Shown: positions 1 to 7,708 of the stretch, piece by piece | Numbering within the stretch: position 1 is the stretch's first letter | How the letters are laid out: every line of letters starts with the position of its first letter | From: Serratia sp. H1w | GTDB taxonomy: Bacteria > Pseudomonadota > Gammaproteobacteria > Enterobacterales > Enterobacteriaceae | Length of the DNA: 64,000 nt | Assembly (NCBI RefSeq): GCF_000633355.1 | Contig: NZ_AYMQ01000106.1 | Span: forward strand, 1-64,000 | Direction: 5' to 3' | Notes under the pieces: generated by a model | What the model was told of the DNA's origin: nothing | The model's input: the letters and a program-made list of their open reading frames with translations, nothing else | The model's database searches: none | Program-made: the position numbers and the translations under genes

Positions 1-3
1 CTA

Positions 4-1156
4 AATAGCTGCGCGGAATAGTAGATCACTTTAAGGGAACTCAGCCCGGATTGTGCGATCTGATCAATCGCCAAATCAAAACAAATCACCAACCGGACTG
101 AGCGATGCCGATCATAGCACCAATACCCCGTGACGAACGACGTCTGATGCAGAAAGCTATCCATAAAACGCGCGATAAAAATCATGCCCGCAGACTCACG
201 GCCATGCTGATGCTTCATCGGGGTGAACGGGTCAGCGATGTCGCCAGAACACTCTGTTGTGCCCGTTCATCCGTTGGGCGCTGGATTAACTGGTTTACGC
301 ACTCAGGTATTAGAGGCCTGAAATCCTTACCCGCAGGACGCTCCCGACGCTGGCCTTTCGAGCATATCTGCACCTTGTTACGTGAACTGATAAAACATTC
401 TCCCGGTGATTTTGGTTATCAACGCTCACGCTGGAGCACCGAATTACTGACGATAAAAATCAATGAGATAACCGGGTGCCAGTTGCATGCCGGTACTGTG
501 CGTCGCTGGCTGCCCTCTGCCGGGCTGGTATGGCGCAGGGCCGCACCAACGTTACGCATCCGTGACCCGCATAAGGATGAAAAAATGGCTGCAATCCATA
601 AAGCACTGGGCGAATGCAGCGCAGAACATCCGGTATTTTATGAGGATGAAGTGGATATCCATCTCAACCCAAAAATCGGCGCAGACTGGCAACTTCGCGG
701 ACAGCAAAAGCGAGTGGTTACGCCGGGCCAGAATGAGAAATACTATCTTGCCGGAGCCTTACACAGCGGCACAGGAAAAGTCAGTTACGTGGGTGGCAAC
801 AGCAAAAGTTCAGCGCTGTTTATCAGCCTACTGAAGCACCTCAAAGCCACATACCGACGGGCAAAAACCATCACGCTCATCGTGGATAACTACATTATCC
901 ATAAAAGCCGTGAAACGCTGCTCTGGCTGAAATCCAACCCGAAGTTCAGCATCATTTATCAGCCGGTTTACTCGCCGTGGGTGAACCACGTTGAGCGGTT
1001 ATGGCAGGCGCTTCATGACACAATAACCCGTAACCATCAGTGCCGCTCAATGTGGCAGTTACTGAAAAAGGTCCGCCATTTTATGGAAACCGCCAGCCCA
1101 TTCCCAGGAAGAAAACATGGGCAGGCAAAAGTGTAGCGGTATTAGGCGCAGCTATT
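4..1156 (+). mobile_element. IS630 insertion, complete, in a CTAG target
   Basis: The ends are inverted repeats: aatagctgcgc at 4-14 and gcgcagctatt at 1146-1156. The element is 1153 bp, the length I recall for IS630 of Shigella. It is flanked by a TA duplication (2-3 and 1157-1158) inside C-TA...TA-G, which is the CTAG target preference known for IS630. It carries one transposase gene of 343 codons. Ends and gene are intact, so the copy looks recent and potentially active. Confidence 0.93.
105..1136 (+). CDS. IS630 family transposase
   Basis: DDE transposase of the IS630/Tc1 superfamily, 343 aa, which cuts and pastes the element at TA/CTAG sites. The N-terminal part (about residues 25-75) is a helix-turn-helix region (RVSDVARTLCCARSSVGRW). 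The C-terminal part has the DDE catalytic core: YEDEVDIHLNP near residue 180, LIVDNYIIHKS near 262, and SPWVNHVERLW near 288, which supplies the last acidic residue. It matches IS630 of Shigella over its whole length as far as I can recall that protein. Length and motifs are complete, so it is probably functional. Confidence 0.93.
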   Translation: MPIIAPIPRDERRLMQKAIHKTRDKNHARRLTAMLMLHRGERVSDVARTLCCARSSVGRWINWFTHSGIRGLKSLPAGRSRRWPFEHICTLLRELIKHSPGDFGYQRSRWSTELLTIKINEITGCQLHAGTVRRWLPSAGLVWRRAAPTLRIRDPHKDEKMAAIHKALGECSAEHPVFYEDEVDIHLNPKIGADWQLRGQQKRVVTPGQNEKYYLAGALHSGTGKVSYVGGNSKSSALFISLLKHLKATYRRAKTITLIVDNYIIHKSRETLLWLKSNPKFSIIYQPVYSPWVNHVERLWQALHDTITRNHQCRSMWQLLKKVRHFMETASPFPGRKHGQAKV

Positions 1157-1158
1157 TA

Positions 1159-1695
1159 GCCGGATTACTAGAAATTGCAGACAATGAGTTCATTAGCATA
1201 AAGAATCAAATTGAGCTTCATAAAAACAAAGTCAACTCTAAATTTAATTCAGGCGAACAGGACCTTCTCATCGATCAATTCTCACTATCTAAGTACTTCG
1301 ACAAAAGCAAACAGCTACACTCATTAGAAAAAGCTATGATTGAAGAGTCAGGAGTTTCCTTCACCCCAACAATCACTGGCAGAGACATGGCCGTCACCCT
1401 TAAGGGCCTCCAATTTTTCCAAATTAAAAAAATAAGTGAATTAGACGATTTTATTACACAGAACCATTCTTTAGGTGTCGCTCGAACAAAAGCCTTCGCC
1501 GATACATTTGCAGAATACACATTAAGATCACCGATTCCACGCGAGTATGTTATTCTATATTTATTGCATGCCGTAATTGCCATGAAAGACGATAGAAAAA
1601 TCGAAGAAAGCTTTAGCAAGGAAGTAATGACACACGTCCCTGAAGGTGAGTCAGAGATGTTTTTCTTACATATCAGAGAAGCAATTAAGAAATAA
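1159..1695 (+). pseudogene. 3' fragment of an IS630-interrupted prophage accessory gene
   Basis: This is the last 178 codons of a gene cut by IS630. If the IS and one TA copy are removed, the frame reads CTA GCC GGA across the junction without a stop, so the original ORF ran in from the left of the window. An ORF that begins inside the IS end (ATG at 1117) would still express this piece as a chimera. The fragment (EIADNEFISIKNQIEL... to ...FFLHIREAIKK) has predicted helices and no family I recognise. It is much richer in A/T than the neighbouring phage genes. It lies between S and the missing V gene, a slot where P2 relatives carry non-essential cargo, so a conversion or defence role is possible but unproven. 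Confidence 0.7.
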
Positions 1696-1707
1696 AATCA
1701 AGTAGCC

Positions 1708-1734
1708 AATGCCACCATAATTTTAAGTGGCATT
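1708..1734. terminator. stem-loop between the interrupted gene and S
   Basis: AATGCCAC and GTGGCATT form an 8-bp stem around an AT-rich loop in the gap between the convergent accessory fragment and gene S. There is no strong T run on either side, so it may be a weak bidirectional terminator or an mRNA-end hairpin. Confidence 0.45.
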
Positions 1735-1764
1735 AAGAACCCCTTGTTACAAGAATGACTACAT

Positions 1765-2217
1765 TTAAAATTCAATTATATGCGAAAGTATTTCTTTTTC
1801 CACCTTATCACGTTCAACCCTATTAAAACCTAATAGCTTACGTCTTTCATATTGTACGTCCTTACTATAACGCGTTGGCCGGTCTCGTAAGCCATCCTGA
1901 TGCACGCGCGCCATGCGCTGCACGCGCCCGACAAACTCGACCAACGCATCATCATTACTGCCTTTGGCTTTCATGTAGCGATTGGTGCGCAGCTTGGCGA
2001 ACATCGCCCGCTTAACTCGACCTTTCTTGCCACGTATAGGCTGACGCTTACGACTGGCATACGGGGTGCCGTCGGGTGCCAGCTGGCGCTTGATGCGCTG
2101 CTGTTGGCTGGCACGTAGCTGCTTGGCAATCTCGGCGGCCATCTTGCGACGGCTGGCCGGTGACAGACTAGCAATCAGCGCAGCCAGCTTGTCATCAAAG
2201 GGTTTAAGCTCACTCAT
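1765..2217 (-). CDS. S: P2 gpS-like tail completion protein
   Basis: Phage virion morphogenesis protein of 150 aa, the P2 gpS family, needed to complete tails so that they join heads. It is rich in Arg and Lys, with a conserved central stretch (ASRKRQPIRGKKGRVKRAMF) and a C-terminal half with YSKDVQYERRKLLGF. Its start overlaps the end of R, as in P2, which points to translational coupling. It is the last late gene visible before the IS-disrupted accessory slot; in P2 the baseplate gene V would follow in the same general region. Confidence 0.85.
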   Translation of the reverse strand: MSELKPFDDKLAALIASLSPASRRKMAAEIAKQLRASQQQRIKRQLAPDGTPYASRKRQPIRGKKGRVKRAMFAKLRTNRYMKAKGSNDDALVEFVGRVQRMARVHQDGLRDRPTRYSKDVQYERRKLLGFNRVERDKVEKEILSHIIEF

Positions 2218-2677
2218 TCCATTCGCTCACTAGCTCGCCTTGGATGTAGAGTTGCATCGGGCGAACCACCGGCACCGGCGGGGGTGGTTCCGGGGCGTGA
2301 GAAACATGCAGCGCCCGGTCAACCTCTTTGACAATCGTGCGTTCGGTCAGGCGCAGGCTGATACTCACGTCAAGGCTTTCGTTATTGTTGATGTCGGCGA
2401 TGTAGGTAAATCCCTGCTTCTTGCCCTCATCGGTGGTCATGATATCGGGCTGATTTTCCCGTAGCCACGCCCCCACCGGCACCAGCAGCAAATCCAGGTC
2501 GCCGGTGAAATCCGTCACCACCACGTTGAGGATATAGCGGTTTTCGAACGACAGCGACGCCGTCAGGGTGGCCCCAATTGACCCACTGTCGATAAAGATA
2601 CGCAGCATTTCCGGGTTGGCTTTCAATACTGGCACCGCATCATTCAGCGCTTTGCGCAAGCTTTTCGGCTTCAACAT
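2210..2677 (-). CDS. R: P2 gpR-like tail completion protein
   Basis: Tail completion protein of 155 aa, the P2 gpR family, which acts with gpS at the head-tail interface. It begins MLKPKSLRKAL, like the family, and has the conserved middle FTGDLDLLLVPVGAWLRENQ. The start is well supported by AGGAG seven bases upstream. It overlaps lysC upstream (start inside the lysC end) and S downstream, so lysis and tail-completion genes are read as one tight transcript. Confidence 0.88.
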   Translation of the reverse strand: MLKPKSLRKALNDAVPVLKANPEMLRIFIDSGSIGATLTASLSFENRYILNVVVTDFTGDLDLLLVPVGAWLRENQPDIMTTDEGKKQGFTYIADINNNESLDVSISLRLTERTIVKEVDRALHVSHAPEPPPPVPVVRPMQLYIQGELVSEWNE

Positions 2678-2930
2678 CTAATTTCTCCTGACACTGTTTC
2701 ACGACCTCAACTTGCTGCGCGCAACTCACCAAGGCGCGCTCAAGCTGGCGAACATCTTCACTCAGCGCCCCATTAGTGGTCGGGCTGCTTTCCGGTATCG
2801 GGCAACTGCTGATTTTCGGACAGCCAGCGTAGATAATCGTCGGGGTTGGTAAAGGCGGGTCGACGGTGCAGCCTGACAACATCGTCAGGCAGAGGAGAAA
2901 AATACCAGCGGCGCAAGTTTTCATTTTCAT
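2640..2930 (-). CDS. lysC: o-spanin lipoprotein (LysC/Rz1-like)
   Basis: Outer-membrane spanin subunit of 96 aa. Residues 1-21 are a lipoprotein signal (MKMKTCAAGIFLLCLTMLSG) ending in the lipobox LSGC, so Cys21 would be lipidated. A Pro-rich segment (DPPLPTPTIIY) follows, as in Rz1 proteins. The gene starts inside lysB in another frame and runs past its end, the nested arrangement typical of P2 lysBC. With LysB it fuses inner and outer membrane in the last step of lysis. Confidence 0.85.
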   Translation of the reverse strand: MKMKTCAAGIFLLCLTMLSGCTVDPPLPTPTIIYAGCPKISSCPIPESSPTTNGALSEDVRQLERALVSCAQQVEVVKQCQEKLDVEAEKLAQSAE

Positions 2931-3198
2931 TGAGTAGCCTCGTTATGGTTTGGCTGCGGCGGTTGGCCAGTGCTTCGGCGGCGTCACGCTGTTCGCGTAA
3001 AAGCACTTGCGCACGCTCGTTACTGCGGGCGCGACCTTGCAACTCTGTGAGCACCTGCTGTGAGGCTTGCAGGTCTTTTTTCTGCTGGCCGATAGTCTTG
3101 GTTGCGTCGGACAGTGAGCGAGTCAACTCGCGGTTTTCCCGCCCCACCCACCACACCGCCACGACGGCCAACACCAGCAAAGTAATCAATGTTTTCAT
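2773..3198 (-). CDS. lysB: i-spanin (LysB/Rz-like)
   Basis: Inner-membrane spanin of 141 aa from the MKTLITLL start. That start overlaps the endolysin stop as ATGA and is better placed than an in-frame ATG six codons upstream. Residues 4-18 form one N-terminal membrane span (LITLLVLAVVAVWWVG). Residues 20-95 are a long charged coiled coil in the periplasm. The o-spanin gene lysC is nested in its second half. The pairing and order after the endolysin are those of P2 lysis cassettes. Confidence 0.85.
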   Translation of the reverse strand: MKTLITLLVLAVVAVWWVGRENRELTRSLSDATKTIGQQKKDLQASQQVLTELQGRARSNERAQVLLREQRDAAEALANRRSQTITRLLNENENLRRWYFSPLPDDVVRLHRRPAFTNPDDYLRWLSENQQLPDTGKQPDH

Positions 3199-3704
3199 TG
3201 CGCCCCCGTCATGCACAGCGTGCGCTCACTGGCACGGCGGTTTATCAGTCCTTGGGACTTCACCCCGTTGACATACACCCAGCGAGGAAGCTGATTGCAC
3301 GCCTGCGGCCACTGCTGCTGATTGATAAAGTGCGCCAATGTGGACTTGCACGCGGCCCCGGTGCCGACGTTAAAGGCAAAACTGACCACCGCGTCATAAA
3401 CCGGCGGCGGCATGGCCACCGGCATACACCGCGCGAGCCGTCGCTCAACCTGCATAACATCCGCCACCAGATTGATAGCGGTGTCGCGCTCGCTGATGGC
3501 GTTCCCCGGCTTAACCCCGGCAGTGTGGCCAATGCCGCTTGTCCACACCCCGGCACTGCACTGATAGGGGCTTAGGCGACACCCTTCCAGGTTGGCAATC
3601 AGCTCCAGCCCGGCCAAGGAGGTACGCAACTGCGAAAAGTCAGGCAGCAATACGGCCAGCAGCAACACCGCCGCCACACTGCAACGCTTAACGATTGAGG
3701 ACAT
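3195..3704 (-). CDS. K: SAR endolysin (P2 gpK-like lysozyme)
   Basis: Glycoside hydrolase of the T4-lysozyme type, 169 aa, which cuts peptidoglycan at lysis. The chosen ATG has a very strong AAAAGGAGG six bases upstream. The catalytic signature E-8aa-C-5aa-T is seen in EGCRLSPYQCSAGVWT near residues 40-55. The common variant has Asp where this has Cys. The N-terminus (CSVAAVLLLAVLLPDFSQ) is a weakly hydrophobic span without a cleavage site, the signal-anchor-release design in which the enzyme waits tethered to the membrane until it is depolarised. It overlaps the holin gene end by 17 bases. Confidence 0.85.
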   Translation of the reverse strand: MSSIVKRCSVAAVLLLAVLLPDFSQLRTSLAGLELIANLEGCRLSPYQCSAGVWTSGIGHTAGVKPGNAISERDTAINLVADVMQVERRLARCMPVAMPPPVYDAVVSFAFNVGTGAACKSTLAHFINQQQWPQACNQLPRWVYVNGVKSQGLINRRASERTLCMTGAQ

Positions 3705-3897
3705 CGATAACCTCCTTTTGAACTCCGGCACGCTTGAGTAACAGGTAGCTTTTGCGACGGTAATACCAGTTGATAGCAAAGGTGCCCACACCCACAGTGG
3801 CACCCACAATCAGCGCAATATCCTGCGCGGAATACTTACCCACCCAGGCCAGCATCACGGCCACGGCATAGGCAAAAAACGAGGTGATTTTCTCCAT
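3688..3897 (-). CDS. Y: phage holin
   Basis: Small membrane protein, 69 aa from MEKITSFF (an ATG four codons upstream is possible but has no ribosome site). Two hydrophobic spans are seen, FAYAVAVMLAWVG (about residues 8-20) and DIALIVGATVGVGTFAINWYY (about 25-45), then a charged tail RRKSYLLLKRAG. Size, position between X and the endolysin, and the charged C-terminus fit the holin that times lysis in P2-like phages. Because the endolysin is a SAR type, a pinholin is also possible. Confidence 0.8.
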   Translation of the reverse strand: MEKITSFFAYAVAVMLAWVGKYSAQDIALIVGATVGVGTFAINWYYRRKSYLLLKRAGVQKEVIDVLNR

Positions 3898-3899
3898 GC

Positions 3900-4103
3900 T
3901 TAATCCCATAGCTGAACGGTTTCGGTTGCCGGGGCAGTGGCCATCACCGGCAGCGTGACGACGGTGCCGTGGGGCAGAATGACACCCACCTCGGCTAACC
4001 CCGGATTGGCCAGCAGCACCGACTCAACCACACCCTCGGTGCGGCCATAGTGCTGCTGGCAAAGGGCGTCAAGGGTGTCACCCTGTTGCGCGATAACCTC
4101 CAT
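3900..4103 (-). CDS. X: P2 gpX-like tail protein (LysM-like)
   Basis: Tail protein of 67 aa. Nearly the whole chain is a LysM-like fold: QQGDTLDALCQQHYG at residues 6-20, then LLANPGLAEVGVILPHGT and a final beta strand. It sits between L and the holin with 1-4 base overlaps, exactly the place of X in P2. It is thought to act in tail assembly rather than lysis. Confidence 0.87.
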   Translation of the reverse strand: MEVIAQQGDTLDALCQQHYGRTEGVVESVLLANPGLAEVGVILPHGTVVTLPVMATAPATETVQLWD

Positions 4104-4609
4104 CAGAGCTGCCCGATAATACAGCGTGATTTACCTTGCAACCGGGCTACCGCCCAGCGCATATCCCGCCAGTGCTCATCAATCGATGCCTCGACGTCAT
4201 CAGCCTTTTTATCCCCCTTGGCACTGGCGTCCACACTGCGGTAACGCTCATACAGGACCGCCGTGGCCATGGCGCAGACCGCGCTCAGATAGTGAAAACA
4301 CTTCTCACTTTCTCCGTCGAGGCGCTCGCCGGGCACATCTTCCAGGCGCTTAAATCCGGCGGCCACCTGCTGTTCACGGTACAGATACAACTCGGCATTG
4401 GTCTCCGCAATGCCGCTTTGAATGGCACGACGCAGGCGTTGTGGCGTGACGGTATGCTCCAGGCGCATCAGTTCACGCACGCGCTTCGGGTCTACGTCGG
4501 GGAAAAAGAAGGTGTTTTTTATCACCGCCTCCGCCACATCCGGTGGAGGGATAATGGCCGTCAGCACGTTGGGCGGCGCAACGGGGTTATTCATAATCAC
4601 TGTTGTCAT
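4103..4609 (-). CDS. L: head completion/stabilisation protein (P2 gpL-like)
   Basis: Phage head completion protein, 168 aa, the P2 gpL family, which closes the filled capsid at the connector. Typical features are the N-terminal VIKNTFFFPDVDPKRVRELMRL and the central LYLYREQQVAAGFKRLEDVP. GAGG six bases before the ATG supports the start. Its end overlaps the X start by one base. There are 93 untranslated bases between M and L. Confidence 0.87.
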   Translation of the reverse strand: MTTVIMNNPVAPPNVLTAIIPPPDVAEAVIKNTFFFPDVDPKRVRELMRLEHTVTPQRLRRAIQSGIAETNAELYLYREQQVAAGFKRLEDVPGERLDGESEKCFHYLSAVCAMATAVLYERYRSVDASAKGDKKADDVEASIDEHWRDMRWAVARLQGKSRCIIGQL

Positions 4610-4702
4610 GACGACCTCAAAAATAGGGGGCGGTGGACGATGGCATTGATAAGCTCAAAGGCAGTCGCGGCCATCGTGCCGCCCAGCGCGGGGCGCATTC
4701 AG

Positions 4703-5452
4703 TTAACCGGCGATTTTTTTCGCCTTGGTTGGTGGGCGTCCGCGCTTTGCCGGGGTGGCGGCAGTCTTTCGCGGGCGCGCAGTTGTTCTTTTGGCTGCGG
4801 GGGCCGGTTTAGGCTTGAGCACACTCTCGCACCGTTGGATCTCTTTTTTCACCCCGGCGGCCTTGTCCTTGCGCATCGCGGTGTTGAGGTGCTCTAACGC
4901 TTGCGCAAAGTCACCCGCCTCACTGAGCATCAAGCCAATCACCTTGTGCAACTTGGCGCGCACCTCCTCGGGCATATCGGCATCACCGACCAACTCCAGC
5001 GTGGCCAGCAGGTCGCTGATGGCCACCGGCGTCCCCGCCTTGCGGCAGCGTTCGGCGGACAGCGCCACATCTTCAACCAGCAAATAGGGTGCCGGGCGCT
5101 TGTTGTTTGGGGTGGCAAGCCGGTGTTGCAACGCATAGGGTGCAATCACCAGCGCGCCGGGGATATCGTCGGCATCGAGCCGCCACTGCATGACGGTCAT
5201 CAGGATGTCATCCTGTGCGCCACGCCCTTCGGCCAGCACGCCAGCCACCCAGGGCGCATAGGCAGGCAGCATGGCCCGCTTGTGCTCGGCTTTCCTTTCG
5301 ACGGAGTAGATTTGTTTTAACTTTGCGCGGTCTGCGGCCAGCTTAACGAGCATTTGCTCGTAGGCGTTGGCATGGCGCAGCGGGCTATCTACCCGCTGCG
5401 CAGCCTCCATGGCCGAGACCCGCATCATGTGACGCTGTGCGGGACTCGTCAT
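4703..5452 (-). CDS. M: terminase small subunit (P2 gpM-like endonuclease)
   Basis: Small terminase subunit, 249 aa, the P2 gpM family, which recognises and cuts cos with the large subunit gpP. The N-terminal half has the family pattern MTSPAQRHMMRVSAMEA and YAPWVAGVLAEGRGAQDDIL. The C-terminus from about residue 215 is a Lys/Arg/Pro tail (KPKPAPAAKRTTARPRK), fit for DNA binding. It follows N by three bases, as in P2. Confidence 0.88.
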   Translation of the reverse strand: MTSPAQRHMMRVSAMEAAQRVDSPLRHANAYEQMLVKLAADRAKLKQIYSVERKAEHKRAMLPAYAPWVAGVLAEGRGAQDDILMTVMQWRLDADDIPGALVIAPYALQHRLATPNNKRPAPYLLVEDVALSAERCRKAGTPVAISDLLATLELVGDADMPEEVRAKLHKVIGLMLSEAGDFAQALEHLNTAMRKDKAAGVKKEIQRCESVLKPKPAPAAKRTTARPRKTAATPAKRGRPPTKAKKIAG

Positions 5453-5455
5453 GGT

Positions 5456-6634
5456 TTATGCCTTATCGTCTGCGGGTTTATCGCTGGTTGCTGCGGGCTG
5501 TGCAGCCCCTTTTACCGCTGACACGATGGCGTCAGCCAGCGCACCAATATCAGTACCAGGGGACGTTTCCATTGCGCTAAATGCAGCCGCTTTTGGCGCA
5601 ACCGGGGCCAGCAGTTCGATATTTTCAATCAGGCAACCGAAGGCGTAATCCTCAACCACATAGTCGATATTCATCGACTCGTAGTTTTCCACGCGGTCAC
5701 GCTTGGCGTTCTCTTCAATGTGACGGCGATGGCTCTCATCCATGAAGTAGATAGAGAGGTTTTCCAGGCTGGTGACAAAAACGGCATTGGCAGGGAAGAA
5801 TGGCACGCGTACCGCAGGTAAGTTACCGATGCGCTTCTGGCTGACAATCACGTCGGCGGCCATGGCTTCGGTGTTTGTCTGCTCCTGGTTAACAATCGGG
5901 AAATACTTATCCGCCAGCAGTTGACGGCCACAAATGACAACAAGGTCAGGCGACTCCTGATGCCACGGCGCGATTAAGTTATTGGTCGCATCCATCACCA
6001 GCGCATCCAGGTTGGCATAGTCGCCGCCCTTACCGATGCGGATGACATTGGACACCGTGCCATCTTCGGCGGTCACTTTGCTCATCACGCGCGCTGGCGC
6101 TTCGTCGCGGTACTTTTGCAACCAACCCACGGCCAAATCTTGCAGCAGTGGATATTTAACGCGGTTAGACGTTGGCGCACGCTTAACGCCATTGAACCCT
6201 GCCATGATGAAATCCAGCGCCTGACGCTTCACGATGGCATCACGAATACGCAATTGGAAATCCTGATAGCGCGCCCAGAGGTCAAGCTGCTTGTAGCGCA
6301 GATGGAAATCGAAGTTGACCTGATGGCACTCGTAACCTTTCGACTCCAGCGCGGTGAAATCAGCCGTCTGACGCTCCTCTCCGCCGTCAGTATCCGTGGT
6401 ACTGGCAACCGAACTGCCCACCCCCACACCAACCTTTTCCCCCTTCGACTCATCAACCGGTACAAAGTTAATGCGGGTCAGGAAATCGGAAGTTTCCTGC
6501 GTAGTGTTCATCAGCGTTTGCGTGACCGACGGCTCTACGCTGAACTTGTTGGAGACATCACCGACATCGATGCCATTGAGCTTGGCCACTTGCAGCAAAT
6601 AGGCGTTAAATTTAAAGCGAGTCTGTTTTTTCAT
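5456..6634 (-). CDS. N: major capsid protein (P2 gpN-like)
   Basis: Major capsid precursor, 392 aa, HK97-fold gpN family. It begins MKKQTRFKFNAYLLQVAKLN, close to the P2 start, and the N-terminal 30 or so residues would be removed by the gpO protease. GGAAACACC precedes the ATG. The C-terminal 50 residues are Ala-rich and longer than I expect for P2, so the tail is variable. It lies between scaffold O and terminase M. Confidence 0.9.
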   Translation of the reverse strand: MKKQTRFKFNAYLLQVAKLNGIDVGDVSNKFSVEPSVTQTLMNTTQETSDFLTRINFVPVDESKGEKVGVGVGSSVASTTDTDGGEERQTADFTALESKGYECHQVNFDFHLRYKQLDLWARYQDFQLRIRDAIVKRQALDFIMAGFNGVKRAPTSNRVKYPLLQDLAVGWLQKYRDEAPARVMSKVTAEDGTVSNVIRIGKGGDYANLDALVMDATNNLIAPWHQESPDLVVICGRQLLADKYFPIVNQEQTNTEAMAADVIVSQKRIGNLPAVRVPFFPANAVFVTSLENLSIYFMDESHRRHIEENAKRDRVENYESMNIDYVVEDYAFGCLIENIELLAPVAPKAAAFSAMETSPGTDIGALADAIVSAVKGAAQPAATSDKPADDKA

Positions 6635-6698
6635 TGGTGTTTCCTAAGTCAATAAACGGGGGTAACTACAGGAGGCGCACTGCGCCCCGGTCAGACGG

Positions 6699-7544
6699 TT
6701 AGCAGTTGGTCAGCAGGCTATCCCCGCCATCACCACCGGTGGCCGCCGGGCGGCTCGTCTGGCTAAAACTCTCGGTGTTGTCGAGGGTAGTTCTTAGCTC
6801 AGCAAACTGCTGCTGGCCCTCTTTTGCTGCGGCTTTTAGCTCGGTAATTTCCTGCTCCAGTGCAGTGAAGCGCTGCGCGGTGCTTTCGCCATTGGCTTGC
6901 ACCTGCTCCACCACCGCCGTGACGGCCTCATGCACATCACCGAAACGCGCGTCATCGCTCTCCTGCTTGCGGCTGAACATGCCTTTTACCTTTTCGCTCA
7001 GGCTAGATAAGAGGGTGTCGGGCACTTCTTCAAACTCCAGCTCAACCGGCGTGGCCACCGAGAACAGGTCGCCCGCTTCGGCCTTGCGGCCCGCGAGGGG
7101 GTTGGTTTTAGCGCGGGAACAGAATTCAAGGTATTCGGTGCCCAGGCTGGCCGGGTCATCGGTGACCGCCAGACCGACGAGGTAGGATTTACCGGTATTG
7201 GCGAAGTTCGGGCGGATTTCCATGGAGGTATAAACCTTCTGGCCCGCCTTCACCATCGCGACCAGCTCGGCGGTGGGGGTCAGTTTGGCGAACAGCGCCC
7301 GCTTACCGTTGAGCATGGTGTCGTCGTCAATCTGTTCGTATTTAAGCTCGACCACATCGCCCAGGCGTTTGAAGTCGCCGTTAGGAAACAGTCCTTTGAA
7401 GTGCTCCAGATTGATGCGGCAACCGTAGACGCGGGTGTCGAACGTCTCGGCCATATCCTGGATGTCATTGCCGTCAATGTCGCGGCCATCGCAGGTGTCG
7501 CCTTCAACGCCAACGCGAAACCATTTAGATACTTTTTTTGCCAT
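6699..7544 (-). CDS. O: capsid scaffolding protease (P2 gpO-like)
   Basis: Combined scaffold and serine protease, 281 aa, peptidase family S73. The catalytic triad known for P2 gpO (Asp19, His48, Ser107) is found at the same numbers here: D19 in CDGRD, H48 in NLEHFKG, S107 in VYTSMEI. The C-terminal part (from about 195) is a helical scaffold region rich in Glu, Gln and Ala. It is the first gene of the leftward late operon, diverging from P. Confidence 0.92.
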   Translation of the reverse strand: MAKKVSKWFRVGVEGDTCDGRDIDGNDIQDMAETFDTRVYGCRINLEHFKGLFPNGDFKRLGDVVELKYEQIDDDTMLNGKRALFAKLTPTAELVAMVKAGQKVYTSMEIRPNFANTGKSYLVGLAVTDDPASLGTEYLEFCSRAKTNPLAGRKAEAGDLFSVATPVELEFEEVPDTLLSSLSEKVKGMFSRKQESDDARFGDVHEAVTAVVEQVQANGESTAQRFTALEQEITELKAAAKEGQQQFAELRTTLDNTESFSQTSRPAATGGDGGDSLLTNC

Positions 7545-7708
7545 GGGTCACAGTCCTGTATAGGGGGTTGTTGTCGGGGCTAGTTTCCCGGTCAAACACT
7601 CACGCGACCAGCGATGGCCGACGGACTACCCCTGACACAACAGCACCTTAGCGCGCCGCCGCTGCCGGTTGCGTAGCCTTGCCCTCGTTACCACCACGAG
7701 GGCAAAGC
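7545..7708. promoter_or_regulatory. divergent late promoter region O/P
   Basis: This 164-bp gap separates the divergent O and P operons. P2 late promoters of this position are switched on by Ogr/Delta zinc-finger activators that read TGTTGT/ACAACA half sites. TTGTTGT is present at 7567-7573 and ACACAACA at about 7635-7642, in opposite orientation, fitting one site per promoter. No clear -35 boxes are seen, as expected for activator-dependent promoters. The GAGGG at 7698-7702 is the ribosome site for P. Confidence 0.45.

Noticed and set aside
1117..1695. 192-codon ORF starting inside the IS630 right end
   Set aside because: Its start and first 14 codons are IS sequence; the rest is the cut accessory gene, so it is listed as a fragment.
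7697..7708. Start of P at the upstream ATG (7679)
   Set aside because: The GAGGG ribosome site fits the ATG at 7709, and the P2 family begins there.
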